Shown: positions 19,295 to 28,123 of the stretch, piece after piece
How positions within the stretch are numbered: the first letter of the stretch is position 1
Layout: the number at the start of each line of letters is the position of its first letter
Assembly (NCBI GenBank): GCA_029267315.1
Contig: JAJUJD010000005.1
Span: 1-50,852 of the forward strand
Direction of reading: 5' to 3'
DNA: 50,852 nucleotides
Source of the DNA: Alcaligenaceae bacterium
GTDB taxonomy: Bacteria; Pseudomonadota; Gammaproteobacteria; Burkholderiales; Burkholderiaceae_B
The notes under the pieces: generated by a model
Told to the model about the DNA's origin: nothing
Databases searched by the model: none
The model's input: only the letters and a program-made list of their open reading frames with translations
Made by a program: the position numbers and the translations under genes

Positions 19295-19473
19295 GAAGTG
19301 GACTTATTCCCTTTCAGAGGCGGCGCTCGCCTCTGCCGAGCGCTCCGAAGCGCCCCGCAACCCACTTTGATTCAAGCAGCAAAAGTCATGACTACGAAGG
19401 CTTAAAACAACCAGATGGGCACGCAGACCGGGAACGGAATCTGCCTTACGCCCACAGGAGACAGGAGGTTCGT
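19295..19473 (+). promoter_or_regulatory. Candidate structured 5' leader or ncRNA upstream of the lipocalin gene
   Basis: Hairpins CAGAGGCG/CGCCTCTG (19315-19335), GCGCT/AGCGC (19340-19353), TGGGC..GCAGA-CCG-GGAA-CGG..TCTGC..GCCCA (19416-19454) plus closing helix AAGTGG/CCACTT (19296-19301/19362-19367). Confidence 0.4.
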
Positions 19474-19986
19474 ATGCAGTTGCTGGCTACACGACAGGTA
19501 TCACAGCTTTTGACGCACCCCAACCTCGACCTGCGCAAGTACGCAGGCCTGTGGTACGAGTATGCAAGGTTGCCCAACGGCTATCAGGTAGACTGCACGG
19601 GTGAAGTCACCGTCGATTACACCCTGCTTGATGATGGCACCATGGATGTCCACTTCGAATGTGAGAATCCTGAATGCCATATTCTGAGCGCCGACGCGGA
19701 AATGCGCCCGTCACGCCGCTTTGATAAGCTTGACCCTGCCAAGTTGGAAATTCGTTTCCGCACCGACTGGCTGTCTGCCCCCTCTTCGGTCTGGCGCGAC
19801 CACTGGGTGCTATATGTGGACCCCGACTATCAGCATGCCATGATCGGCACGCCCGACCGGCGCTGCCTTTGGATGCTGGGGCGTGACCGCAGCCCGAATC
19901 GCGCTGCATTGCAGACCATGTTGCGCTATGCGGCCCAGTTGGGCTTCAAGGTGAATAAGGTTCTGCGCACCGGAGAAACCGGTTAG
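19474..19986 (+). CDS. Lipocalin family protein (no obvious signal peptide)
   Basis: LDLRKYAGLWYEYARLPNGYQVDCTGEVTVDYTLLDDGTMDV lipocalin G-x-W motif; WVLYVDPDYQHAMIGTPDRRCLWMLGRDR. Confidence 0.8.
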   Translation: MQLLATRQVSQLLTHPNLDLRKYAGLWYEYARLPNGYQVDCTGEVTVDYTLLDDGTMDVHFECENPECHILSADAEMRPSRRFDKLDPAKLEIRFRTDWLSAPSSVWRDHWVLYVDPDYQHAMIGTPDRRCLWMLGRDRSPNRAALQTMLRYAAQLGFKVNKVLRTGETG

Positions 19987-20027
19987 CGCTACACGCCAAT
20001 ATGCCTGGCGTCATACCCAGCAAAAGT

Positions 20028-20094
20028 GCGCCGCAGACATGTCCTGGCTGCGGCGCCCATAACGCCGACCTCGCCTGGAGGGCGGCGTTTTTTG
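20028..20094 (+). terminator. Stem-loop/terminator region after the lipocalin gene
   Basis: GCGCCGCAG..CTGCGGCGC (20028-20056) and AACGCCG..CGGCGTT followed by T-run (20061-20093). Confidence 0.7.
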
Positions 20095-20095
20095 T

Positions 20096-20968
20096 TTACA
20101 GCCCGGATTCCCGCTTCACATACGCGGACACCACCGTCAGCAACTCGCCGAGATCGCGCTGCAGATTCGCAAACCCCTGATTCGGCTGGCGCGTGGCTTC
20201 GTCCATATAAAGTGGCCTGCGGATTTCGATTTGCAGGCTATGACGCTTTTCTGCCGGCCTTCCGATCCGTTCGATCAACTGCACCCCTTTATAGGGGTCG
20301 TTCCACGCGACTGTGTAGCCCTTGCCGCGAAGGAAAGAGGCAATCAGCTCCACAAAGGCGGGTTCACAGGTGGCGCCGTCCCGGTCGCCCAGAACGAAAT
20401 CCGCCAAAGGTTTGTCGGTTTTAATGCCAAGCCGTTCGTAGGCATCGTTGGGCATGGAGTGCAGATTCAAATGCCACAGAGCGCCGAATTGCTCATACCG
20501 CTCCTGAACCGCCTGCTCCAGGGCACGGTGATACGGCACGTAGTAATTCTGAATGCGGCTCTGGACTTCCGACACGCTCAATCTGCGGTCGTAGATCGGC
20601 GTTTGCGGGTCCATCCGTGACCAGATCAGGCCTTTGCCCAGCCCCGTCTTCACGCCGGGCGTGAGCGGTTCGGGCCATACGCCATCCAGCATATCCGGAT
20701 CGAGATCGGCGAGATCCCGATTGGGGTCGATATAGGTACGCGGAAACGTGGCCGCAATCAATGTGGCGCCGACATCGGGCGCCGCCAGCCATAACGCGTC
20801 CACATGCGTATCTTCCCCCTGGCGCAGCTTTTCCAGCGCGACGGAATAACGGAAATCCTCTGGGTAGTTCACCCCGCTATGCGGGGAATCGCACACCAAG
20901 GGAATCGCCGGCCCTGCCGGGTCGTGCTGGACCACGGCAGGGGCTTTCGAGCGTTCCGGCGCTGTCAT
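20096..20968 (-). CDS. N-formylglutamate amidohydrolase family protein
   Basis: PLVCDSPHSGVNYPEDF, DLNRDLADLD-like DPNRDLADLD, WHLNLHSMP motifs. Confidence 0.87.
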   Translation of the reverse strand: MTAPERSKAPAVVQHDPAGPAIPLVCDSPHSGVNYPEDFRYSVALEKLRQGEDTHVDALWLAAPDVGATLIAATFPRTYIDPNRDLADLDPDMLDGVWPEPLTPGVKTGLGKGLIWSRMDPQTPIYDRRLSVSEVQSRIQNYYVPYHRALEQAVQERYEQFGALWHLNLHSMPNDAYERLGIKTDKPLADFVLGDRDGATCEPAFVELIASFLRGKGYTVAWNDPYKGVQLIERIGRPAEKRHSLQIEIRRPLYMDEATRQPNQGFANLQRDLGELLTVVSAYVKRESGL

Positions 20969-21963
20969 TATCGTTGCGGCGTGATGTTGGCAGCCTTCGC
21001 CACACGGGTGTAGCGCGCGATGGCAGCCTCGATATCCTTGGCGAAGTCCTCTGGCGAACCAACGCGAATGGTGCCGCCCAGGTTACGCGCACGCTCTTGG
21101 AAAGCGGGGTCCTTGGCTGCATCCTGGATGGCTGCATTTACCTTGTCAACGACTTCCTGCGGTGTGCCTGCCGGTGCAACCACACCAAACCAGCCGCCCG
21201 TGCCCATTTCAGGGAACCCCAGTTCCGTATAGGTGGGAACGTCAGGCAGCACTTCCGAACGCTCGGCGGCCAGCACGGCCAAGGGGCGCAGGCGGCCTTC
21301 CTTGAGGTGAGGCAGGGTGGAAGACAGATTATCGGTAATGGCGTTCACTTGGCCTGCAAGTGCATCGTTCAGCGCGGGGCCTGCGCCGCGGTAAGGAACA
21401 TGCAGCAACTCAATGCCAGAGAGCATCATGAAGTTTTCGATATTGGCATGGCCCAGCGAAGCCACACCGGGGGATGCGAAGGAGTACTTGCCTGGCTCAG
21501 CCTTGGCCAGCGCAATGAATTCCTGCATGGTCTTGGCCGGAACGTCGGGGTGCACCGCGAAGACGCTGGGCACGCTCATGACATTGGAAATGGGAACGAA
21601 GTCCTTGATGGCGTCGTACTTCAAGTCGGAGTAAATGGCTGGGTTGGACCCATGGGTGCTGACCGAAGCCATGCCCAGTGTGTAGCCGTCGGGTTTGGAG
21701 CGGGCAATGTATTCAGCGCCCAACGCACCACCGGCGCCCGCCTTGTTCTCTACTACCACGGATTGCCCCAGGCTCTTGCCAATGTATTCGGCAATCATGC
21801 GCCCGACCAGATCGGTGGAGCCGCCCGGTGCAAAAGGCACCACCAGGCGAATGGGGGCGTTGGGATAGCTTTCCTGAGCGACAACTGGCGCAGTGAAGCC
21901 GAACAGAGCAGTGGCGGCGCCTGCAGCGACGCCACGCAGAATTTTGCTTGAGAACACAGACAT
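20968..21963 (-). CDS. Bug-family substrate-binding protein
   Basis: YPNAPIRLVVPFAPGGSTDLVGRMIAEYIGKSLGQSVVVENKAGAGGALGAEYIARSKPDGYTL; start 21963 (MSVFSSKILRG) preferred; stop overlaps next start as TAATG. Confidence 0.93.
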   Translation of the reverse strand: MSVFSSKILRGVAAGAATALFGFTAPVVAQESYPNAPIRLVVPFAPGGSTDLVGRMIAEYIGKSLGQSVVVENKAGAGGALGAEYIARSKPDGYTLGMASVSTHGSNPAIYSDLKYDAIKDFVPISNVMSVPSVFAVHPDVPAKTMQEFIALAKAEPGKYSFASPGVASLGHANIENFMMLSGIELLHVPYRGAGPALNDALAGQVNAITDNLSSTLPHLKEGRLRPLAVLAAERSEVLPDVPTYTELGFPEMGTGGWFGVVAPAGTPQEVVDKVNAAIQDAAKDPAFQERARNLGGTIRVGSPEDFAKDIEAAIARYTRVAKAANITPQR

Positions 21964-22178
21964 GAGAGCCTCCTTGAAATGACGAGCAACGTAGTGCCTG
22001 TTGGTCATGCCGGATAGGCCCGCGGCGTCACTTCAGGTGTTTTGTGCGCACCACAGGCCGGCGTTTCCTAGGTGAAGGCCAGTATCAGCAATTTACCGAA
22101 GAGCGACAAACGACTATATTGCACCCGGCCATGACCTTTAGTCATACCCCTGTGATTCGTCTGAACGGTCCGTGAACG

Positions 22179-23105
22179 ATGAAGATACATTCGCCCTCCA
22201 TGTCAGAACTGCATGCCTTTGTCACGGCCGTGCGTCTTGGCAGTTTCACGCGCGCAGCGGACCAACTGTGTGTCACCCAGGGTGCGGTCAGCCGGGCCGT
22301 GTCACGCCTGGAAAGCCATCTGGGCGTCACCCTGGTCTCGCGTACGCCGACGGGGCTCACACTTACTGCAGCAGGTCGGCGACTGCTGGAAGGCACAGCC
22401 TCCGCGCTGGATCAGATCGAACAGGTATCGCGGGAACTCCGGGTGCCCGCGGTGCGCAATACGCTCAGGCTGGCCGTGGTGCCGACGCTCGCCAGTGTCT
22501 GGTTGATGCCCCGCCTGCCCGATTTCCACCGCCAGTACCCGGACATCCGGGTGGAGTTCTGTCCCTATCGCCGGGACGAAGACTTTTCCGGTGACGGGCC
22601 ACACGCGGCCATTCTGGCCGGCATACCCGGTGAACGGGCAGGCTGGCGCAGTGACTACATCATTGGCCGTGAAGTGGTGGCTATATGTCATCCTGAACGC
22701 CTGCGGCAACGCCGCGCCGAAGGACGCTGGAAGGCGCCAGCCGAACTACTGCGGGAACCCTTACTACGCCACGCCAATGCACCGGAAAACTGGGCCAATT
22801 GGTTTCGGGCAGTGGGGGTGCTTGCCGGCCCTCCGGAGGGCCCGCGCATGGACCAGGTTTCGATTATTGTGCGGGCCGTCATGGCCGACATCGGCCTGGC
22901 TGTGTTGCAGCGATGTCTGGTGCAGGAAGAGATCGACAATGGCCGCGTGGCGGTTCCCTTCGACCTGCCCGTTCAATTGCAGCATGGCTACATTCTGTGC
23001 AGCCCCGAACGCAACAGTCGGCACCCCGCCCTTACCGCCTTCCGGGAATGGCTGCTGGAAACGGCGGGCCACACTCTGCCGGAAACGACCGCCCCCGCCC
23101 CCTAG
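22179..23105 (+). CDS. LysR family transcriptional regulator
   Basis: SMSELHAFVTAVRLGSFTRAADQLCVTQGAVSRAVSRLESHLGVTLVSR; divergent from the Bug/NFGase pair. Confidence 0.92.
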   Translation: MKIHSPSMSELHAFVTAVRLGSFTRAADQLCVTQGAVSRAVSRLESHLGVTLVSRTPTGLTLTAAGRRLLEGTASALDQIEQVSRELRVPAVRNTLRLAVVPTLASVWLMPRLPDFHRQYPDIRVEFCPYRRDEDFSGDGPHAAILAGIPGERAGWRSDYIIGREVVAICHPERLRQRRAEGRWKAPAELLREPLLRHANAPENWANWFRAVGVLAGPPEGPRMDQVSIIVRAVMADIGLAVLQRCLVQEEIDNGRVAVPFDLPVQLQHGYILCSPERNSRHPALTAFREWLLETAGHTLPETTAPAP

Positions 23106-24037
23106 GCGCCCTCCGCAGCAGCCGAAGTCTGCAGGCCGAGCATCGGTCTTTCCGCTACGTAATCGAAGACAAATCGGCGGAAATCTTCGGCGGCCGGCGA
23201 TAGCGAGCGACCCTGGCGGGTGAACACGTAAAAACTACGGAAAATTTCGGGGTCGCGCAATGGCCGCAGGGTCAGACCATACAAACTCACCAATGACGCG
23301 GCATAACTGACGCAAACCGTAATGCCCATGCCGGCATTGACCATGGCCAAAGCGGTGGAGAGAAAGCTGACTTCATGGGCCGGAGACAGATTCACGTCGC
23401 GCAAGGCGGCGCGCAGGTCCAGCGCAAGCCGCTTGGTGAACTGACCTTGCAATGTAGTCAGCGGGTAGCCAAGAATATCGCGCCAAGTAAGCTCCGATTT
23501 CGATTCCAAAGGGTGGCCCGGCGGGAACACCACCATGAACGGGCCGCGAAACAAGGTGGTGGCGGTGATATCCGAATTGGGGTCGCGCTCCGGGCCTATG
23601 CCGAAATCGACTTCACCGGAAAATACGCGCGACATCACACTTTCCACGGCGCAATCGACGAGCTCTACGCGAATGGCGGATCTTTGAGCGGCATAAGCCG
23701 CCACAATTTCCGGCAACAGGGTGGATGCCATCAATTGGGGCGCAGCAACACGGACTACTCCTGTCTTGAGCGCCTGGCGTTGTGCCACCTCATCCATGAC
23801 GCGATCCAGGTCGTTGAGAATCTTCTCGACCAAAGGGTAGAGATCTCTGCCTACGTCAGAAAGGCTAGTGCGCCGTGTACTGCGGTCCACTACACGCAAG
23901 CCGAGCGCCTGCTCAAAATCGCGAATGAGGCCGCTAAGCGCGGACTGCGTAATGAACATGCTCTCCGCAGCCAGCGTAAAACTCTCGGTGCGCCCCACCG
24001 CCACAAATGCTCTCAGCTGGCGCAAGGTCACGTTCAT
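23102..24037 (-). CDS. LysR family transcriptional regulator
   Basis: MNVTLRQLRAFVAVGRTESFTLAAESMFITQSALSGLIRDFEQALGLRVVDRSTR. Confidence 0.93.
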   Translation of the reverse strand: MNVTLRQLRAFVAVGRTESFTLAAESMFITQSALSGLIRDFEQALGLRVVDRSTRRTSLSDVGRDLYPLVEKILNDLDRVMDEVAQRQALKTGVVRVAAPQLMASTLLPEIVAAYAAQRSAIRVELVDCAVESVMSRVFSGEVDFGIGPERDPNSDITATTLFRGPFMVVFPPGHPLESKSELTWRDILGYPLTTLQGQFTKRLALDLRAALRDVNLSPAHEVSFLSTALAMVNAGMGITVCVSYAASLVSLYGLTLRPLRDPEIFRSFYVFTRQGRSLSPAAEDFRRFVFDYVAERPMLGLQTSAAAEGA

Positions 24038-24161
24038 TAGATAAACCTATAAATTGATCAATAAATACTGTTTGAATGATAAATCATCTCAGCGTTTAAT
24101 TGAGGCATGAACGAAGGCGATGCCACTCGACCCATCGCTTCCCTGAATTTGAGGAGACCAC

Positions 24162-24701
24162 ATGAAAATCCAGCGCATTCACCACGTTGCCTACCGCTGC
24201 AAGGACGCAAAGGAAACGGTGGAGTGGTATGTCAAATACTTGAATATGGATTTCATCTTGGCGATTGCCGAAGACGCAGTCCCTTCCACCAAAGAACCAG
24301 ACCCTTACATGCACGTTTTTCTAGATGCCGGCAATGGCAACGTGCTGGCTTTCTTCGAACTGCCTACCAAACCTGAAATGGGGCGCGACCCGAACACCCC
24401 GGCGTGGACGCAGCATATCGCCTTCGAGGTTGATTCCGAGGAGGCATTGCTGGAAACGAAGGCACGGCTGGAAGCAGACGGCATCAAGGTAGTCGGCCCT
24501 ACCGACCACACGCTATTCCAGTCGATTTACTTCTTCGACCCGTCTGGCCACCGCCTTGAGCTGGCGTGGAATTGCGGCACTCCGGACATGCACCGCATGC
24601 TGGACGAAGTGAAGTGGGACATGCTCAACGAATGGGCAGAAACCAAGCGCGCCCCGCAGCATGCCCGCTGGATGCACGACGGCAGCATGAGCAGGAAATA
24701 G
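24162..24701 (+). CDS. VOC (glyoxalase/dioxygenase) family protein
   Basis: KIQRIHHVAYRCKDAKETVEWYVKYLNMDF ... FFDPSGHRLELAW metal-site pattern. Confidence 0.87.
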   Translation: MKIQRIHHVAYRCKDAKETVEWYVKYLNMDFILAIAEDAVPSTKEPDPYMHVFLDAGNGNVLAFFELPTKPEMGRDPNTPAWTQHIAFEVDSEEALLETKARLEADGIKVVGPTDHTLFQSIYFFDPSGHRLELAWNCGTPDMHRMLDEVKWDMLNEWAETKRAPQHARWMHDGSMSRK

Positions 24702-24716
24702 CGGGGCGCGAAGGGG

Positions 24717-24926
24717 CTATTCGTCGAGGGTAAAGCCTATTTTCAGGGTGACCTGCCAATAGGCGACTTTGCCCTCCTGAACGTGGCCCCGAGTTTCCAC
24801 CACTTCGAACCAGCTAATGTTGCGCACGGTCTCGCTCGCCCGCTCGATGGCTCGGGTGACTGCGTCTTCGATGCCGATTGTCGATGACCCGGTCAGCTCT
24901 ATGCTTTTGTAGACGTGGTTGCTCAT
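24717..24926 (-). CDS. Dodecin family flavin-binding protein
   Basis: 69 aa; [61 protein letters not shown]. Confidence 0.93.
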   Translation of the reverse strand: MSNHVYKSIELTGSSTIGIEDAVTRAIERASETVRNISWFEVVETRGHVQEGKVAYWQVTLKIGFTLDE

Positions 24927-24963
24927 GTTTGCTCCTGGTTGAAGGGGTAAGCGTTACAGGTGT

Positions 24964-26817
24964 TCAGGCCAGCTCTGCCTCCAGGCGGCCGTGCACATTC
25001 AAAAGGGCCTGGGGCAGCGGGCTGCCTAACTGCCGGAACCACTGTGCGTGGGAATCCAGTTCCTGCCGCCATGCATCAGCATCTATACGCGTGATCCGGG
25101 CGAAATCCTCGGGGCTGAAGTCCAGGCCATCCCAGGTCAGGTCGGCATAGTCAGGCACAATGCCAAAAAGGCTTCCCCGGCCACCCCCCTGCCCTTCCAT
25201 ACGGCGGAACATCCACCCCAGAACACGCATGTTTTCGCCAAAGCCTGGCCAAAGAAAACGACCATCATCGCCCTTCTGGAACCAGTTCACGCAATAAATC
25301 GGCGGGAGTGCGGCCCCGGAGTCGGCCAGCCGCCGACCCAAGTCAAGCCAATGACCGAAATACTGCTTCATGTCATAACCGCAGAACGGCAGCATGGCAA
25401 AGGGGTCGCGCCGGACGATGCCCTGCGCTCCGGCAGCGGCTGCTGTCGTCTGTGAGCCCATGGTAGCCGCCATATAGACGCCTTCTTCCCAGTCGCGCGC
25501 CTCGGTAACCAGAGGAACCGTATCGGAGCGGCGCCCGCCGAAGACGAAGGCATCGATAGCAACACCGGCCGGGTCATCCCAGGCAGGATCGATGGCCGGG
25601 TTTTGGCTGGCCGCAACCGTGAAACGGGCATTGGGGTGCGCTGCCTTGCGCCCACAGCCTGGTGTCCAGTCATTGCCCTGCCAATCAATACAGTGATCGG
25701 GTTCGGGCCCCATGCCTTCCCACCAGACATCGCCGTCGTCAGTCAGCGCCACATTGGTGAAGATGACGTTCTCACTCAGGGCCGCCATGCAATTGGGGTT
25801 GGTTTCGTAGCCCGTGCCCGGCGCAACCCCGAAGTAACCGGCTTCGGGGTTAATGGCATAGAGCCGGCCGTCGGCACCGGGCTTGATCCAGGCAATGTCG
25901 TCGCCAATTGTGGTCACGCTCCAGCCTTTCATGGCTGGCGGCGGAATGAGCATGGCGAAATTAGTCTTGCCACAAGCCGAGGGGAATGCGGCGGCCACAT
26001 GTTTCTTTTTCCCTTCAGGGGATGTCACGCCCAAAATGAGCATGTGTTCGGCCAGCCAGCCTTCATCGCGCCCCATGGTCGAGGCAATGCGTAGCGCCAG
26101 ACACTTCTTGCCCAGCAGGGCGTTCCCGCCGTAGCCGGAACCAAAAGACCAGATCTCACGCGATTCCGGATAATGAACAATGTATTTGGTGGGGTTGCAG
26201 GGCCAGGAGACGTCAGGCTCGCCCGCGGCCAGAGGTTTGCCCACCGAATGCACGCATGGCACGAAGAAACCGTCCTTCCCCAAAACCCCATACACTGCCC
26301 GCCCCATGCGGGTCATGAGACGCATGTTCACCACTACATAAGGGGAATCGGTGACTTCCACCCCAATATGCGCAATTGGGGAACCCAGCGGCCCCATGGA
26401 AAAAGGCACAACGTACATGGTTCGGCCGCGCATGCAGCCTTGAAATAGGCCAGACAGGGTGGCACGCATTTCGTCCGGCGCCACCCAGTTATTCGTGGGA
26501 CCCGCATCATCGCGACGTTCGCTGCAGATGAAGGTGCGGTCTTCCACGCGGGCGACGTCATCCGGGTCGGACCAGGCCAGCCAGGAGTTGGGACGCTTCT
26601 CGGGATTCAGGCGCCGCAGTGTACCTGCTGCTTCCATCTGTTCGCATAGGCGGCTCGCTTCTTCCGCCGAGCCATCACACCAATGTATGGCATCGGGCTC
26701 GGTCAAACGGGCGATCTCTGCGACCCATTGCTTCAAGCCCTCGTGTTCCACCCACTCAGGTGCTGACAGTGCGTGCTTGAGCGCTTCCTCACTCTGTTGC
26801 GTCCCCATCGTATCCAT
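24964..26817 (-). CDS. pckG: Phosphoenolpyruvate carboxykinase (GTP)
   Basis: [17 protein letters not shown]-loop, [48 protein letters not shown]. Confidence 0.97.
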   Translation of the reverse strand: MDTMGTQQSEEALKHALSAPEWVEHEGLKQWVAEIARLTEPDAIHWCDGSAEEASRLCEQMEAAGTLRRLNPEKRPNSWLAWSDPDDVARVEDRTFICSERRDDAGPTNNWVAPDEMRATLSGLFQGCMRGRTMYVVPFSMGPLGSPIAHIGVEVTDSPYVVVNMRLMTRMGRAVYGVLGKDGFFVPCVHSVGKPLAAGEPDVSWPCNPTKYIVHYPESREIWSFGSGYGGNALLGKKCLALRIASTMGRDEGWLAEHMLILGVTSPEGKKKHVAAAFPSACGKTNFAMLIPPPAMKGWSVTTIGDDIAWIKPGADGRLYAINPEAGYFGVAPGTGYETNPNCMAALSENVIFTNVALTDDGDVWWEGMGPEPDHCIDWQGNDWTPGCGRKAAHPNARFTVAASQNPAIDPAWDDPAGVAIDAFVFGGRRSDTVPLVTEARDWEEGVYMAATMGSQTTAAAAGAQGIVRRDPFAMLPFCGYDMKQYFGHWLDLGRRLADSGAALPPIYCVNWFQKGDDGRFLWPGFGENMRVLGWMFRRMEGQGGGRGSLFGIVPDYADLTWDGLDFSPEDFARITRIDADAWRQELDSHAQWFRQLGSPLPQALLNVHGRLEAELA

Positions 26818-26905
26818 TGCTCGTCAATCCTCCTCAGAAACCTACAGTGTCATCCAAACTGGGGCCGCGCGCCACGGGTGAATTCACCGAGGCTGGAATT
26901 CCTAC

Positions 26906-27283
26906 TCATCTTCCATGCTCCCGCGCCCGGCGGTCTGGCAATTTGTCGACGCGTCGGTCGAGATCGCTGGGTAGCGGTTGCCGCTCCAGACTGGGCGCGG
27001 GGCGCGGGCGCTCCGTCTGCCCTGGGCCCACATGCCGCTCGAACTGACCATCTCGGTGAATATTCTGCATACCGCGCCGCTGAATGCCTTCGCTTCCGGG
27101 CGACTGCATGCGAGAGCTCCCTGGCGTATTCAGCGAGGGATGCTCGAATTGTTGCGGACGAGGCTCATCTTCCGCGCTCGGAACAGTCCTGGTCGAGGAG
27201 GAGGCCACGCCCTGTGCACCAACCGGGATGCACGCTCCCAGCAATACGGCAGTCAGGCTGATTCGTCCAAGCATGTTCGTCAT
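26906..27283 (-). CDS. Small secreted Pro/Arg/Gln-rich hypothetical protein
   Basis: N-terminal signal-like MTNMLGRISLTAVLLGACIPVGAQG, remainder low-complexity charged/Pro-rich. Confidence 0.5.
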   Translation of the reverse strand: MTNMLGRISLTAVLLGACIPVGAQGVASSSTRTVPSAEDEPRPQQFEHPSLNTPGSSRMQSPGSEGIQRRGMQNIHRDGQFERHVGPGQTERPRPAPSLERQPLPSDLDRRVDKLPDRRAREHGR

Positions 27284-27409
27284 GGTTCGTCTCCACAAAA
27301 CATGTTTCGGGCAACCCGCATGCCTGCTATGTCATAAGGCGCGGGGGTCGCCATAGTTAAAGGCCCGCGACTTGCTTGACGCAAAACCGCCCTTACCACG
27401 CTGGAGACG

Positions 27410-27922
27410 ATGATGGCTACGCAGGCAAAGACGAAAAGGATTGAAGATGTGGCCGATTACATGCGCGAGCACAAGCTGCTGTTAGTGACAGCCGAATCGT
27501 GCACCTCGGGTTTGATAGCGGCGACCCTGGCGGATATTCCAGGCGCGGGTCAACTGTTGGACTGCGCGTTTGTCACGTACTCGGTGCAGGCCAAACAGCG
27601 CTGCCTGGGTGTGAGCGAGCTCACGATACATCGACACAATCTGACGAGCGAACCGGTAGCCCGAGAAATGGCCTTGGGTGCCTTGAAGCGCAGCCGCGCA
27701 AACCTGGCCATTTCCAACACGGGGCTGGCAGACGACACTGACGACGAACTGCCCGCGGGCACCCAGTGCTTTGCCTGGGCCTTTCGTTCCAATAGCGTGC
27801 CGGAGGGTGTAGGGGTGTTTTCCGCAACCTGCCAGTTTGAAGGTGACCGAATAGAAATACGGCAGAAAAGTGCTGAGTACGCCTTGCTGCAAATACCGTT
27901 GTATCACGCGCAACACAGCTAA
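27410..27922 (+). CDS. CinA C-terminal family (nicotinamide-nucleotide amidohydrolase-like) protein
   Basis: LLLVTAESCTSGLIAATLADIPGAGQLLDCAFVTYSVQAKQRCLGV. Confidence 0.88.
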   Translation: MMATQAKTKRIEDVADYMREHKLLLVTAESCTSGLIAATLADIPGAGQLLDCAFVTYSVQAKQRCLGVSELTIHRHNLTSEPVAREMALGALKRSRANLAISNTGLADDTDDELPAGTQCFAWAFRSNSVPEGVGVFSATCQFEGDRIEIRQKSAEYALLQIPLYHAQHS

Positions 27923-28030
27923 AAGCATCAGCGGAACTCGATAGTTTAAGCAATTAAGCCGACCACTCACCGAATACCCTAGTAATGTAGTGGAACAATT
28001 CGTAACGTTTATGCTACGAACTGAGTATGC

Positions 28031-28044
28031 TTGATAACTGTCAA
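28031..28044 (+). promoter_or_regulatory. Candidate FNR/Anr box upstream of cytochrome c peroxidase
   Basis: TTGATAACTGTCAA matches TTGAT-N4-ATCAA at 9 of 10 specified positions. Confidence 0.65.
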
Positions 28045-28123
28045 ATGTGAAGCCACTTCGGCATGATGAGATACCCCTATAACTAAAAAGGAAATAACCT
28101 TCTTACTCATAGGGGTACAAATT

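Noticed and set aside
19295-19473. Firm call of 6S RNA, cobalamin or c-di-GMP riboswitch for the lipocalin leader
   Set aside because: Only a partial 3'-half resemblance to 6S with no matching 5' closing strand. The B12-box-like AGGAGAC lacks the other required blocks and the c-di-GMP consensus is absent. Kept only as an unresolved structured region.
20761-21951. 396-aa + strand ORF opposite the Bug/NFGase genes
   Set aside because: Fully antisense to two confidently identified genes; the translation shows no family motif.
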